A DNA stretch of 64,000 bases from Mastigias papua (Eukaryota > Cnidaria > Scyphozoa > Rhizostomeae > Mastigiidae). The translations under genes were made by a program, and so were the position numbers. The notes beneath the pieces were generated by a model that was given only the letters and a program-made list of their open reading frames with translations, did no database searches and was not told the DNA's origin. Positions 24,949-42,400 of the stretch are shown here, in pieces. Location: positions 3,435,993-3,499,992 of the forward strand of contig OZ025270.1 in assembly GCA_964019165.1 (NCBI GenBank). The letters run 5' to 3'. Positions within the stretch are counted from its first letter, which is position 1. Every line of letters begins with the position of its first letter.

Positions 24949-25860
24949 CTTCACAAACTGGGATGTAGAAGCAATCGCTTATGTAGCAAAGTTTTATTTC
25001 ACACTAAATACTAAGCTCTATGATGCAACAAAATAACATCCTATTTGTAATGTACTGGGATTTAGCAGGTGAAAAAATGCTGCAGTCAAGTTCGATCGCA
25101 GTTAATGGCCTGAGAGCCAATATGATATCAAATATAAAGTAGTCGCTGGTCTGCAAATAGCCGTAAGAACCTTATCTGAAAATCACTGTTTGAAAATACA
25201 AATCCAAATGTAGTCATACTTAAATTTTTAATATGTTTGATAGTTGCAAGAAACTAAATCCCAAATTCGACAAAAATCGAGGAAGACAATACAGCTGATG
25301 TCATGAAATGACATCAAATTCAAAGCGTTCAAAAACACTGTGTTGTTTCCAAAATCTAGAAACAATCCAATTAAAGATTAACTTAAATTAATTGCCGTAT
25401 TATTTCGTGTCTCTATAGTTATAACTATATTAATGTACAAAGATGTTATGAAATTAGTGTATATCAGGATATACTACATACTAACCATTGACTTGTCATA
25501 AACTTCATCCAAAACCAACAATCGGCCCAGTTGCAAGACAACGTAACAAATAAGAAGAACGGCAAACAACGCTCTTGTCCAAACACAAAAGGCTAACCCC
25601 ACGATTTATCATATCTGTGCTTTAACGCCCTTGTAGACTTTGTTCGCGTTTTGTTTTATACGAAAGTTTTTTCGCCAAGTACTGAAAATTCCTCAAGAAC
25701 ATTCGAGTTTGAGCAACACTACAGTGTTGCAAGATTAGACAGCCAGTATACAACCATAACACTGGAATAAATAGATTATCACTGGAGATCTACGCAATTT
25801 AAACAAGAAATGATGTTCTTGTGCAAAAATTGGAGATTCCTATACATATATCCCTAAATG

Positions 25861-25925
25861 AACTTTCTTAGGTCTCAAATGTCCAGTACTGAACTCTCTA
25901 GACTTTTGAACTGCCGAGTACTGCC
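25861..25925 (+). repeat. Dispersed repeat end, copy 1 (CTTAGGTCTCAAA family)
   Basis: Contains ACTTTCTTAGGTCTCAAAT, then CCAGTACTGAAC and a GCCGAGTACTG end. Related segments lie at 27670-27730 and 49260-49321 on the same strand, with an inverted partial match at 41092-41130. It is likely the terminus of a non-autonomous DNA element. Confidence 0.5.
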
Positions 25926-26854
25926 TTCGTATAAACCGTTTCCCTATAAAAAAACATGTAAATACATGTCTCCAATTAATAACTTATTGACATGATCAAA
26001 TAAGGACCTGCCGATTGGCATGAAAACAAGAATGTATTGACGAAAACAACGTGAATGAGGATAACAAAACTAAAAAGCCTCAGTGTTCTGCAATAGGCTG
26101 GGATAACTTACGTACCTACGGGCCATTAATTCCGATAGGCAAAAAACGGGAAAGAACTTCTTCGGGGGGGAAATAAGGAGTATTTGCTGTTATGAATTAA
26201 AAAATAGTTTACAAAAACATCAATTTTAGGCAACCATCCGATTTTCAAATTAACGATATGTATAGCAACTTTTGAACCACGAGTTCTATTGTTACGCTCA
26301 ACTACACAGATGTCCTGTTAATCTTGGGCAGAAGTCTATTGATACATCTCTAGTAACCAAGGGTTTTCCGCCAACACTCTTATATTTCTCATATCTGTTG
26401 CTAGACTGAGTTCAAGCAACTTTTTCTAATGAATGCGTCCCTCAAAAACCCATTACTAACATTGACAACCATCATTCTGGGCAACACGTGAGACATGATC
26501 TGTCAGGAAAACAATTAAGGATAAATCTGTAGATGCAACGGCTTATATTCAGTGTTACTCATAAAACGTGTAGCCTCTATCCGAACTAGGTTTGCAATAA
26601 AGTGACGTCTCTATCAGGGAGAAAGAGAGGATGTCTATATGATTTCCGTAAATCAATGGAAATATCTCAAGCTGTTCTGTATTGCAGTATGAGTTGTAAA
26701 TCTGATAAGGCGAAATCGTGCCGTCCTAGAACCAGCAGATAACCTAAAATTAGACATTGGCAAGTACTAACAATATTAATTTCCATGTTGCTTCTCATCA
26801 GTCCTACCGCGAAAGAAAATTTGGCCGCCAATTGAAATAGTTTCTTTCATTGGA

Positions 26855-26950
26855 TGAATGAATGAACGAAAGACTGAATGATTGAATGAATAAATGAATG
26901 CACGAACGAACGAACGAACGAACGAATGAACGAACGAATGATTGATTGAA
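26855..26950. repeat. Imperfect (GAAT/GAAC)n microsatellite
   Basis: A run of GAATGAAT, then a purer GAACGAAC core at about 26900-26925, then GATTGATTG. The minus-strand frame through it gives only a low-complexity peptide and is not a gene. Confidence 0.85.
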
Positions 26951-27669
26951 TTCGTACTCCAGTTCAAACGACCAGTCTTGCTTGAGAGTAGACCTTTGCT
27001 TTTGTAAATTTGTTCATGTGGAAGTAGAGGAACAGCAAAGTTTTAGATAGTACGAAAATAAAAAACTCGTCGTTTCGCACACTTCATTTCGGCTCTGTTG
27101 CTTCCTAGCACGACACCATCAATTGCGAAAGCCTGATTCAAACTTTTACTTCAAGTACAGAAATAACTCTAATCACAGCTCTACTCCTGCCGTGCCCTTT
27201 ATCTTCAAATCATACACTTTTTTAGAAGGAATTGCTTTACCTTAGACATTTCGTTGATGCGGTAGAATTCAGTAACGACCATCTTTCCGATTTCAAAACA
27301 TTTCATGGACAATTATTCAATTAATTATCCCTTCTATCTAGTTAGCAAAGTAAAGTGCTATGTGTATAAAAAATGTTATACTATCTAATAGTTGTTGACA
27401 AATGTATATAAAAATATAGACTGTAGAAATTATTGAATGTAAATTATTCCGAGCATATTTCTTAATTCAAGAACATAGACTAGTTGTAGGAGCGTGCTAC
27501 TTGCTCAACATGACGGTGAAGTATATACACGTTTTCTATAAAGAAAGTTTCTTTTCTCCCAGTATTGAAACTTTCTTAATTTATTCATGATTTCAGTATT
27601 GAGACTTCCTTCTAACATTTTCTTAGCAAGAATATGCAAGAAAATTGAAATTTCAAGTGCGTACTAACA

Positions 27670-27730
27670 ACTTTCTCAGGTCTCAAATCAGGCACTGAAC
27701 TTTCTTAACATTCCGAGCAACTGAATACTA
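27670..27730 (+). repeat. Dispersed repeat end, copy 2 (CTTAGGTCTCAAA family)
   Basis: CTTTCTCAGGTCTCAAAT, CACTGAACTTTCTTAAC and CCGAGCAACTGAATAC match the copies at 25861 and 49260. It is followed directly by ATAA and GAT microsatellites. Confidence 0.5.
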
Positions 27731-27740
27731 AATAGCCTAC

Positions 27741-27741
27741 A

Positions 27742-27770
<29 letters not shown>
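27741..27770. repeat. (ATAA)n microsatellite
   Basis: About seven ATAA units next to the dispersed repeat end; a retroelement-tail origin is possible. Confidence 0.9.
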
Positions 27771-27774
<4 letters not shown>

Positions 27775-27790
27775 AAACAAATGAGTGATA

Positions 27791-27895
<105 letters not shown>

Positions 27896-30238
27896 TGCTA
27901 TACGTATGTGTGCGTGTAAGCAAATGTCGCAAAACCCGGCGTGCTACAACCTTTGCAACTTCACGCAAGAAATGTTGCACAAAATACTGCATCCCTTGGC
28001 CGGGGCTTAGTAGGTTGGTAAAATACATAATTTGGCGTCGAATCGTTCGCATTGTAACTCTACAACATAGGTCTAGTGTGAAAAATCAAACATAAGACTT
28101 AGAATTAGCAGTGAGTTTTCTTTCACTGTCATCATGTCCAAGATTTCGAAGATCTGGCTTCGCAGTTATGAAGCATTGGTTTACAAAGAATCCATCTACT
28201 GTTAGGATTTTATGGTGGCTTATTTCATAAAGATCAGCACACTCCGACGGGGTCCTTTGCGTAATCGCTATAGCATAATATTCGAGACTCAAAAGTCAAT
28301 AGAAACTCAAAAACTCAGGAGGTTACACAAATGTGGACCGCAGACCCATGGAAAGGTAGGGCAAGGGGGCAGATTGCCCTTGACCCAAAACTGAAAGGGG
28401 CCCTAAAAGCTATGAAGCGATACTTTGATGACTTTTTAATTTCATAAGACGTCATCAAGGGCCCTGTCTGTATGATGATTAATCTTAAGACAAATCTGTT
28501 AGTCCTAAGACAAAACATGAAAAACCGACAGAGGTCTCGAAAAGAAAACTTGGACACAAACAACACAGGAAATCTCAGTTGGGCACGGAGGGGATATCAA
28601 AACTTTTAGGGGAATTGGGGGAACACGTGATTTATCGAAAGTCAGACTACATCGGCTCAACACTGGCAGAAGAAAGTTGTATTGTAGAAGATACACATAT
28701 TATTCTGAATTCTTACGTTTGTCGTAGGCAGCCAACATTAAGTCCAATACAACCTTAAAACATCACTGAGATCGCACCTTTTCATTTCGGCTTAAAAATC
28801 ATATGATTATTTGCTTCTTGTTATGTGTATCGGAGAATGTTATGTTTTTCCAGCAGGGTATTTCCCATACTGAGCACTGCTGGCCGAACCACAGTCATGA
28901 TGGGACCTTCGCTGACTGTCTGTCTTTCCCCGCCGTGATGGGCGCGGTAGTATGTAGTTCTATTTTGAATCAGTTTTCGTATAACTGATAAAATAAAATC
29001 AAAAAAGATTTTCTAGCAGATAGGTGGCATTTACTTCGCAAATAAGAATTTTCAAATTTGAGAATTTAAGTTTTTTCGCAAGACCATATACGTGTCTTCT
29101 AGAGAATCGACTGTTTTTGGTCGTTCACATCTCTGTAACTAACCGAAGAGCCAGTTTTCGCTGAAACTTACCACTTCTTATCACCGTGGAATAGTATGAG
29201 CCAATAGTAACTTCAATTTTTCTGCATGACAGCCAATTTCTTCATAATTTCACTGCTATGTACAAAATTTTGAAATGGCATCAGCATTTCATTTTCAAGT
29301 TTCCCGCCATATAACCGAGGTAAACGAACACTAATAGGTTTGCATTGATCAGACATAAAGTGGGCGTCATTTTGTGGCAGGTGGTGCTATACTTTTGTTC
29401 ACACAGGAAAGAGAAAAAAGTGACCAACAAACGTCATCCTCAGCCATACTCATGAAAAACTAATATTTAGCATCTGATAAAACCCTTTAGATCCAAAACA
29501 TATGGAATACTTAATAAGCCCTATGAATTAACATGTATTCGCGACTCTTTGAGCTTGTTGTGTTTGCTCGAGCAGGTTATAAATCGGCCTCCGCATGGAC
29601 ATGGTCTAAATTCCTTCGACAAGCATGGTCAGAATCGAATAATACAGAACGTGGGAACTACATTGATCCTATCCCCACTGCATTCCACACTATTCCCGCA
29701 AAGGATCTTTGGCATGAAGAGACATCGCTAACAAGCTGCTGTAGCAGGGCCGCCAAGACATTCCAGAGGCCCTAGGGCAAAAGAGAAATATGAGCCCCCT
29801 TGCTAGCGAAGCGAGCGGAAAACTTTGAGGGTCTGGGAATGAACTCCGGAAAATTACTGCTAGTCTTACTTAAGAAGACCCCCTTGACCTTGAAACATTA
29901 GGAGTTATCAAGCCCCTAAACCTTGAGGATTTGTGGCAATTTTCCGACTCTGCCCACTGTGCTGGAGTAATTTGGTGCATTTTCAGGAAAACTTTGAAAT
30001 GCAATGTGAGGGCTCATTCCGAGTGATGATTTCTGAAGTGTGTAATAAGAGGGGCTCTAGATGCAATGTCATAAAGGGGGTGGCTCTGTTGCAACCAAGC
30101 AAAACTGTTTCAAAAATACACCTAACATATTTTAGCCATTGGGTGCTTAGTTAAATTTACAATAAACACGATGCCATAAACTTACTATCACGTGATCACA
30201 TTAAATTATTCCTGTTTAGCCGGCATCAAAATATCACT

Positions 30239-30451
30239 GTCAGGGGCGTGCATGGGGTAGGGGTTCTGGAGGTGATATAGTCCCTACCCTTTTTTGCAGA
30301 AGCTGTCTGTAATTTCTGGCTTATTAGTACAAGTTGGCATAACAATTCGGGCTTGTCGGTCGGTAAATAAGGTGCCATATTCAAGCCTGTCGGGAAATTT
30401 CATTTTGGATAACTCCCACAAAAGTCCTTTGGCACGCCACTGACCACATTT
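30239..30451. mobile_element. hAT-like non-autonomous element (GTCAGTGGCGTGCC ends)
   Basis: The left end GTCAGGGGCGTGCATGGGG is an imperfect inverted match of the right end CTTTGGCACGCCACTGAC. The right arm (CCTGTCGGGAAATTTC, then CCCACAAAAGTCCTTTGGCACGCCACTGA) recurs in diverged form at about 43436-43497, which shows a dispersed family. There is no transposase frame. It is assigned to hAT by terminus style only. Confidence 0.5.
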
Positions 30452-30529
30452 CTCCTTTTCACCATTACACGAAGAAGGGGGAACATTCTTATCATTACGT
30501 CTGATCATTCAATCACACCCTTTCCAAGT

Positions 30530-31990
30530 CATACTACCGAATCTGGAGGACTGGAAAATAGCGTGTATTGCACCTATTTTAAAAAATGTTGCAAAGGATG
30601 ACAGGTCCAACTACAAGCCTATATCCATTCTTCCTTTCGTAACTAGGCTATTTGAGAAATTAATATTCAATCAGCTTTATATGTATCTGGATGCTAATGA
30701 ATTACTATATGAACATCAGTCTGGTTTTCGACTCTTACACTCAATTACTACAGCTCTTTTGGTGAGCACAAATGATTGGTACTTGAATATGGATAAAGGA
30801 AAATACACAGGTCTAATTTTTGCTGACTTAAAGAAAGCTTTCGACACAGTTCATCATGCAATCGTACTTAAAAAAATTGAAAATGTATGGAGTAACTGGT
30901 CTGGAATATGACTGGTTCATATCCTATTTGGATAACCGTAGACAATTCTGCAAGATAAATGACACTTCATCACAGTTAAGGGAAAAAACTTGTGGAGTTC
31001 CTCAAGGCTCTTGTCTTGCCTCACTTTTATTCATGATCTATATTAGCGATCTTCCGTTTTCCCTGCAGAAATCAAATGTCAGTATGCATGCTGCTGCTAC
31101 GGCTATTTCCCTCTCTTCTGAAAACATTGATGTACTACAAAATAACCTAAACCTAAATCTATTGAAACTGCAGGATTGGCTGCATGCAAATAAACTTTCT
31201 TTGAACTTTGTAAAGACACAGTCAGCTCTGCCTCAAGCATTCGCAAGATCGAAAGCCAGCCTGATGCTCACATCGATATTTTTCAATAGGTGAAAAGGAA
31301 ATTGAAATGATTACCAATGTAAGGTAATTAAGGCAGTTAGACAGTCAACTCAACTTGGACAAACATATTGATACTACTACGACCAAAGCAAATTCAGCCC
31401 TAGGACTTATTAAGTATTCTAAGAAATATCTACCTCCCGATATACTCAACAAAATTTAAGATACTGTTGTTCGATCTGGGGCAGCTGTAGAGAATTAAAC
31501 ATTAGCACCTTGCAGAAAATCTAAAATAGAGCAGCTAGAATTCTAACTAGCAATCCATACTATGTATCAGTTGCTCCAATAATACTGTAAAGGATCTTGG
31601 CTGGTCAACTATTAGCGATCTTATTAGAAAAGAGACAGCCACGTTGGCGTATAAATCTTTAAATTCACTTGCTCCAGACTACCTAAGACAATTGTTCTTG
31701 ACGTGTTCTGATAATAGAGAGCGGATTTTACGCTCATCAGGCACTGATTTCATCTTAGGATATCGCTCCTAAAAATGGTCAGTCGCCAAGAGGCTTTTTC
31801 ACATCGAAGTGCTGAAGTATGGAACGGTCTAGAAACGCAAGCTAAATAGGCAATCGCCCTGAAAATCTTCAAAGACCAGCTTTAGACAGGGACAATTTTT
31901 ATTTAATATATCTCTTTATTTTATTTTGTACATTAGGTATGTAGATTAGACATGTATACTTACTTTGTATTTATCTATAGGGTTTATTAA
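30530..31990 (+). pseudogene. Dead non-LTR retrotransposon reverse transcriptase (L2/CR1/jockey-type)
   Basis: The RT order is clear: NYKPISILP and VTRLFEKL (about 30600-30660), HQSGFR (about 30715), a FADLKKAFDTVHH motif (about 30815-30855), a frame change near 30880, then GVPQGSCLASLLFMIYISDLPF (about 30990-31070). Where a YADDT-like catalytic motif is expected, the sequence reads HAAATA (about 31085), so the polymerase is inactive. Stops and shifts follow, but the 3' coding remains (AARILTS, TLAYKSLNSLAPDYL) persist to about 31700 and an AT-rich 3' UTR to about 31990. The endonuclease domain is missing, consistent with 5' truncation. Confidence 0.8.
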
Positions 31991-32419
31991 TTTTTCCTAC
32001 AAGTCTGGTTGAGAAACATTTTGTATGAAGCTTGCAAACCAGTATAAACATTTCAAAATGACATGGAAAATGAAACTTGTTATGGGCTCCGTGGGCTTTT
32101 CCCGACATTAATTACTAAAAACAAACAAATTTCATAATCTGACGAGTGTCGGACGGGAATGTAATTTCAGTATGTCAAAGAATATGTCCCGCCATTTTTA
32201 GTGCAATTTGGTATTATATCACAATCTACAGTATTAACAGACTATTCACCCATTTCTACCTTTATTCATTCGGATTTGAAACCTTTGATCAATGGCCAGT
32301 CATCCCACAGAACGTGATACATTATCATGAATTTCTGCATTACCATGTCATTTCCTAGACGGAAAACTGATCGTCTAGTTCTCTCAGGTAAACGCTGTGA
32401 AACATTCACAGCGCGTTCG

Positions 32420-32530
<111 letters not shown>

Positions 32531-33514
32531 GCGAGCGTATTTGCATTACTTCCTTTCGAAAGTATTAATACACATAGCTTCTTAATAAATACATAAAATA
32601 AAAGAAGCTAATAAAATAACAGAATAATTTGTCTAATTAGATCTCTTATCTAACAATCTAGGGATTAATCAAACGTAGTAATCAAAAACAAAAAATTGGA
32701 AAATCTTGCTTAATATTTCCTCGATCGCCGTTAGTAGCCAGTTTCTAAGGCCATCGGTTCTTACAAGGTTTGTGAAATGATGTACGTGCGGAGGAGATAC
32801 CATAGCATAATAAGTAAGAATATCCAGGAAATAATTCAACAAGGCTGTAGAAGTAAGTTATATCTCAAAGTTCGTTTGCTTCAACAAAAGTAACCCCAAA
32901 GCTTATATCCATACATACAAAAGCACACCAGGCTAAAAGGGTTAGGTGATTTACAACTTGCACCAGGGTGTTCTACAGACTATTTCGTTTGGAGCTAACT
33001 CGAAATATACTAAGAATGTCAAATGTCCGAGAATGCTACTTTCACTTAATGCAGAGCTTCTTACTGCCAAGATGAATATAAAACGGATTTATATAAACTT
33101 CAAGAAACTAAAACTTTGTTTGCAAAAAAGTAGCCTATGGAACGAAAGTAAAACTTTATTTTGACTTAATAATCATATGTTTGACAATAGTGTATGCTAC
33201 AGCACACTATTTACATCAAAAGCATAAAAAAGCACTTTTGCAGAAAAATATTATGACACCATACAAAACTATATGTCAAGGCCGAATTAGTTCCACAATC
33301 AAGAAAAACTGTGGATTGAAGAGATTTTGGATTTCACGCTCTGCAAGTCGCTCTGTGGAATTACCTTTGAAAGATAAGCGTAAGTGTAGAAGAAGTGCAA
33401 CTTATAAATCACAGTTGTTTCTGCTTCTCAGAGTTTCATGCACAGGCACTCATCAGGCAGATTCGTAAACGAAAATATACTTTCTTGTGTTGTACATGTT
33501 TCGATTTATCATCT

Positions 33515-33565
33515 TTATCAGTACTGATGAGTGCTGATGAAGATAATAAATTGAAACGTTTACAA
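33515..33565 (+). ncRNA. Hammerhead-ribozyme-like motif 1 (weak)
   Basis: Has the core strings CTGATGA and GAAAC separated by about 12 nt, then GTTT. Compared with hammerhead cores (CUGANGA, stem II, GAAA, stem III, UH), stem III would be the self-complementary ACGT with no loop, and stem II is poorly paired. It lies upstream of a decayed Penelope-like element, a class known to carry small hammerheads. Cleavage activity is not shown. Confidence 0.3.
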
Positions 33566-33636
33566 CAAAAGAAAGTACGTTTTCGGATATCTCTACGCTT
33601 TACTTATATACTTAGTTAGTGCAGCTTTGACTTCTA

Positions 33637-33939
<303 letters not shown>

Positions 33940-33999
33940 CGTCAAAAAGCTACAACCAACCAAGCAATTTTCAAGCATAACGAGAATTCAAGAAATAAA

Positions 34000-34090
34000 C
34001 TTACACCGTTTCAAACGTTTCGGCACAAACCTTCATCAGTAATCATGGTTACTGATGAAGGTTCGCGCCTAAACGTTTGAAATGGTGTAA
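34000..34090. ncRNA. Palindromic pair of hammerhead-like motifs
   Basis: An inverted repeat centred near 34045. Read on the minus strand one arm gives CTGATGA, AGGTTTGTGCC, GAAACGTTTG; read on the plus strand the other arm gives CTGATGA, AGGTTCGCGCC, TAAACGTTTG. The spacing matches a hammerhead core with a very short stem II (GG/CC) and a loopless ACGT stem III. Reported Penelope-associated hammerheads of this minimal kind act as dimers. The plus arm has a changed GAAA (TAAA), so at most the minus arm is intact. Function is inferred from pattern only. Confidence 0.4.
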
Positions 34091-34157
34091 TTTTATTTAT
34101 ATTATATATTTTTTATTTATATATATTTATACATATATATTTAAACGCAATATCTAC

Positions 34158-39109
<4,952 letters not shown>

Positions 39110-39412
39110 GACAGTAGCATATGCAATAATGCACTGATATAACAACATTACATCATTTTTAAACAGCCTCGTTTTAATGATTTTTTAATGATTGCGAAAT
39201 AGTTATTTTGGGAATGCAACTCAACCAATAAAGTTCATTTATTTTAGTCACATGGGATTGTTGCCTTTTCATGTTTTGACATTCATCTTTAGAAAACAAG
39301 GTTAACTTGGTCGTTCTGGTGCCGCATTATTCACTTGATCCCTCGCCAAGTACACCTGATGGGAGAAAGATTTGATTTGTCCACGAAGAATTAACTCTGT
39401 GCAACATCAAAA
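39110..39412. promoter_or_regulatory. Shared divergent promoter of PTPMT1 and TBCEL
   Basis: The start codons of PTPMT1 (minus, 39109) and TBCEL (plus, 39413) are 303 bp apart, so both 5' UTRs and core promoters must lie here. A CCAAT string occurs near 39224. I see no X-box like the one in the CFAP68/CFAP91 promoter. The extent is set by the two start codons; transcription starts are unknown. Confidence 0.6.
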
Positions 39413-42400
39413 ATGGTCGAAGAAGCTAAGGAACCATATACCTTTGCCGAAGCTGTGCAAGATAAATACACTGCCACATATGAGCCAAAACTGTTCAACA
39501 ACATCCTACTTTCACCGAAACGTAGAGGTAAACTAAACTTTTGTGAATATGACGGGCTGGTTTTTCTGTATGTCCTGTAGTGATTTCTGGATCATATTTC
39601 TGTGTGTGTCCGTACTGGCATGAGGATATTGGCTTGATATACCAAATGCTCATTTTTGTTCGTGTTTGATCACTTAAAATGAATATTTCTATCAGACCTT
39701 AAGATAATTGCTTATACTATATGTGTCAAGGGCTATGTAACTCTCTTAAGATTTTATAGAGCTGTCTATATTCGAATGAAGGCAAGAAAACTTGTAGCCA
39801 CTATGTCTTCCAAGGTTTGAGAATTTTTAGGGGATACCTGGTCATTATTATGATACTTAACTGAGATGTAAAAGGAGGGAATATCTAAAGAAAACGGTGA
39901 CAGGAAAAATTTTGTGCCATGTAGTTAAGAACGATAGGCGCTATTGCAGAATCGTACCTCTCCTAGAAATAGACGTCCTACCGTAACATACTATACACCA
40001 TTCGACAGCTCTCGGTGAGTAGATTACGTTGATACCGTCATTTACCCCATAACACGAATTTTTGAGGAGTTATCGAGTTATCGCCAACAAACATGGCTGC
40101 CATGTTTGTTGGCTAAGTGGGATAGGGGCAAGAGTTAGGGTTAGGGTTAGCATTTAAATCATCTCAAAGTGTTGGAATTTGATCTATTTCATTGATATCG
40201 TGTTGACTGTAGCAGAAATCGATGAAATGTTGATGATTAGTACTAATTAAACACTAACTCTAACCCTGACCCCTACCCCTTGATAACTCCTCGAAAATTT
40301 GAGTTATAGGGTTAAATGTATTATCGTAATCTACTCGCCGAGAACTGTCGAATGGTGTATAGTATGTTGCGGTAGGATGTCTGTTTCTAGGAGAGGTATG
40401 ATTCTGCAACAGCACCAGAACACTATTCTTTAATCAAACAATAAAATTTTAGTGATGTGCAAGTTCAGTGTCATAATTACTATTGTCAATGAGGCACACA
40501 TTATTGCCAGTACTTTATTGCCTTAATGTTTGTTATCTGGCAATTAAGAGGCAGTTCCTAACTTGAAATTTAGCTATTAGCCACATAATTAGCAAAGACC
40601 AGTTTGATCATCTTTTGTAGGCTGTGAATATCATTAATGGTAATACATGCTCTTTTTATAAGGAACCCATTATATAGAACCTACATGTAGAATGCCAAAA
40701 TATTTAAAGAACTGATATCACTAAAGGAAAATTCCCTAAGGAACTTTTTAATTTGAACAATTTTTATAAAAGCAAGCAATCAATAATTAGGAAGCTGGTT
40801 CCATTCATTTGCAACCAAAATCAGCATAGATTGTTTGCTATGCTTGTGATAAGTGTTTCATGTTTTATTAGTCTTAAGCTATAGCCAAAATTAGAGGCAA
40901 AATTCAGAACTTCTATGCTTTCTTGTGTCTGCACCATATGTATGGCACTAGATGCAGAGTGAAAATTAAGGACCTATTAAAGAACTTTAATACTACAATT
41001 TGACTAGTGAAAGTCCAAAAATAAGGAACTTCTGCAACTAGGCCTTGAGCTAGGTTCCTTATAATAAAAGAAGGTTTAGAAGGAAGTAGAGTTCAGATGC
41101 TCAAAAGCTAAGAAAGTGGAATACTGACTTTTTGATGCTTAAGAAAGTTGATTTGTCTATGTGCATTTAAAGTTTCAGCTGCCACTCAGGCTCAATATCC
41201 CTTTCATTTCATTTGCACATATTTCCTGTTTAATCTATGTTTACCTTTTTATGACTGTTTAATGCTTATGTGTGTTTGTAACAGTGTTTTACAGCACTGA
41301 CTCAGACGTACTTGCTAGGAGAGCTTTTGGCTTGAAATGTTAAGAAAAGTCCAGTACTGTGCCTAAAAAACTAGCTTATACAAACATGTATCATATTTGA
41401 GCAAAGGGCCTAGTTCAGGACTGGGTAGTTCAAGACCATGCTAATGTTCCCATTTTCATTGTGTTGTCACTATTATTACTTGAGAAGCAAACAGTTGTGT
41501 CTTTTATCCTTGATGTGAATCTCCTCAAGTAAAAGCTTCCCCACTAAGTTATGCATAGGGGTACCACCAGGGGGGGCTTGGGGTGCTAAACTTCCTTTGC
41601 TAACACAAAGAGAGCTTTTTTGGGAGGGGGGCTTAGTCCCCTTCCAATTAGTGCATACTAGTATGATGTCTTCAAAGTTTGGCAGTATGAACCAACTCTG
41701 TACTATGGGTTTTATGTATATATGGTGCATTTATGTATATACTTATATCTGAGTAGTTTAGAATGAAATATTGGGTGTGATCCATGTAATGGCCTGCAGC
41801 ACAGTCCTCCATATTAACTTTTTAGGATGGCACTACTAGTTATGCATCATCTCTGGATCTTAGCATTATTATCTTCATTGGCCTCAAAGCATGTAAAGGA
41901 AGCAGAGAGTGAACAATCCTTGTGTGGGGCGCAAAATTATGTTTTCTGAAATGTGATTGTCTATAAAGGGGTTACTTTGCTTTTGGCTTTATAACTGGGA
42001 TATAAGCTGTTTCTGTATGCATATCATTTTGCTATGATTATTCAAGATGATTTTTCCCTGTTAGCTGCACTTTTGAATCAGCAATGTCACAAGCAGAAGT
42101 CAATTCTAGCATTGGATGGTTGCAAAATTGGTAGTGCTGGTGAAGATGGTAAAATTTCAGAAATGTGCCCAAATGTTGTGGAACTAGATATCTCTAGTAA
42201 CCTACTGCATAGCTGGGAACAGGTTTGTCTGAGCTTTTATTGTGAACTACCCGAATATATAGAAGGGCGCTAGAACGGGCGCTAGAGCAATGCCAGAAAA
42301 GATATCTAGGGCTTTAGAACGGCGCCAGAGTATTGAAAGGGCTCTAGAGCAGATTATAAGTCATTCAGTTTATAACGGGCAATTGGTATAAGCTTTGAGG

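Noticed and set aside
30284..30508. 74-codon minus-strand frame
   Set aside because: Lies in the non-autonomous element at 30239-30451; no domain, and it does not match the PTPMT1 C terminus I was looking for.
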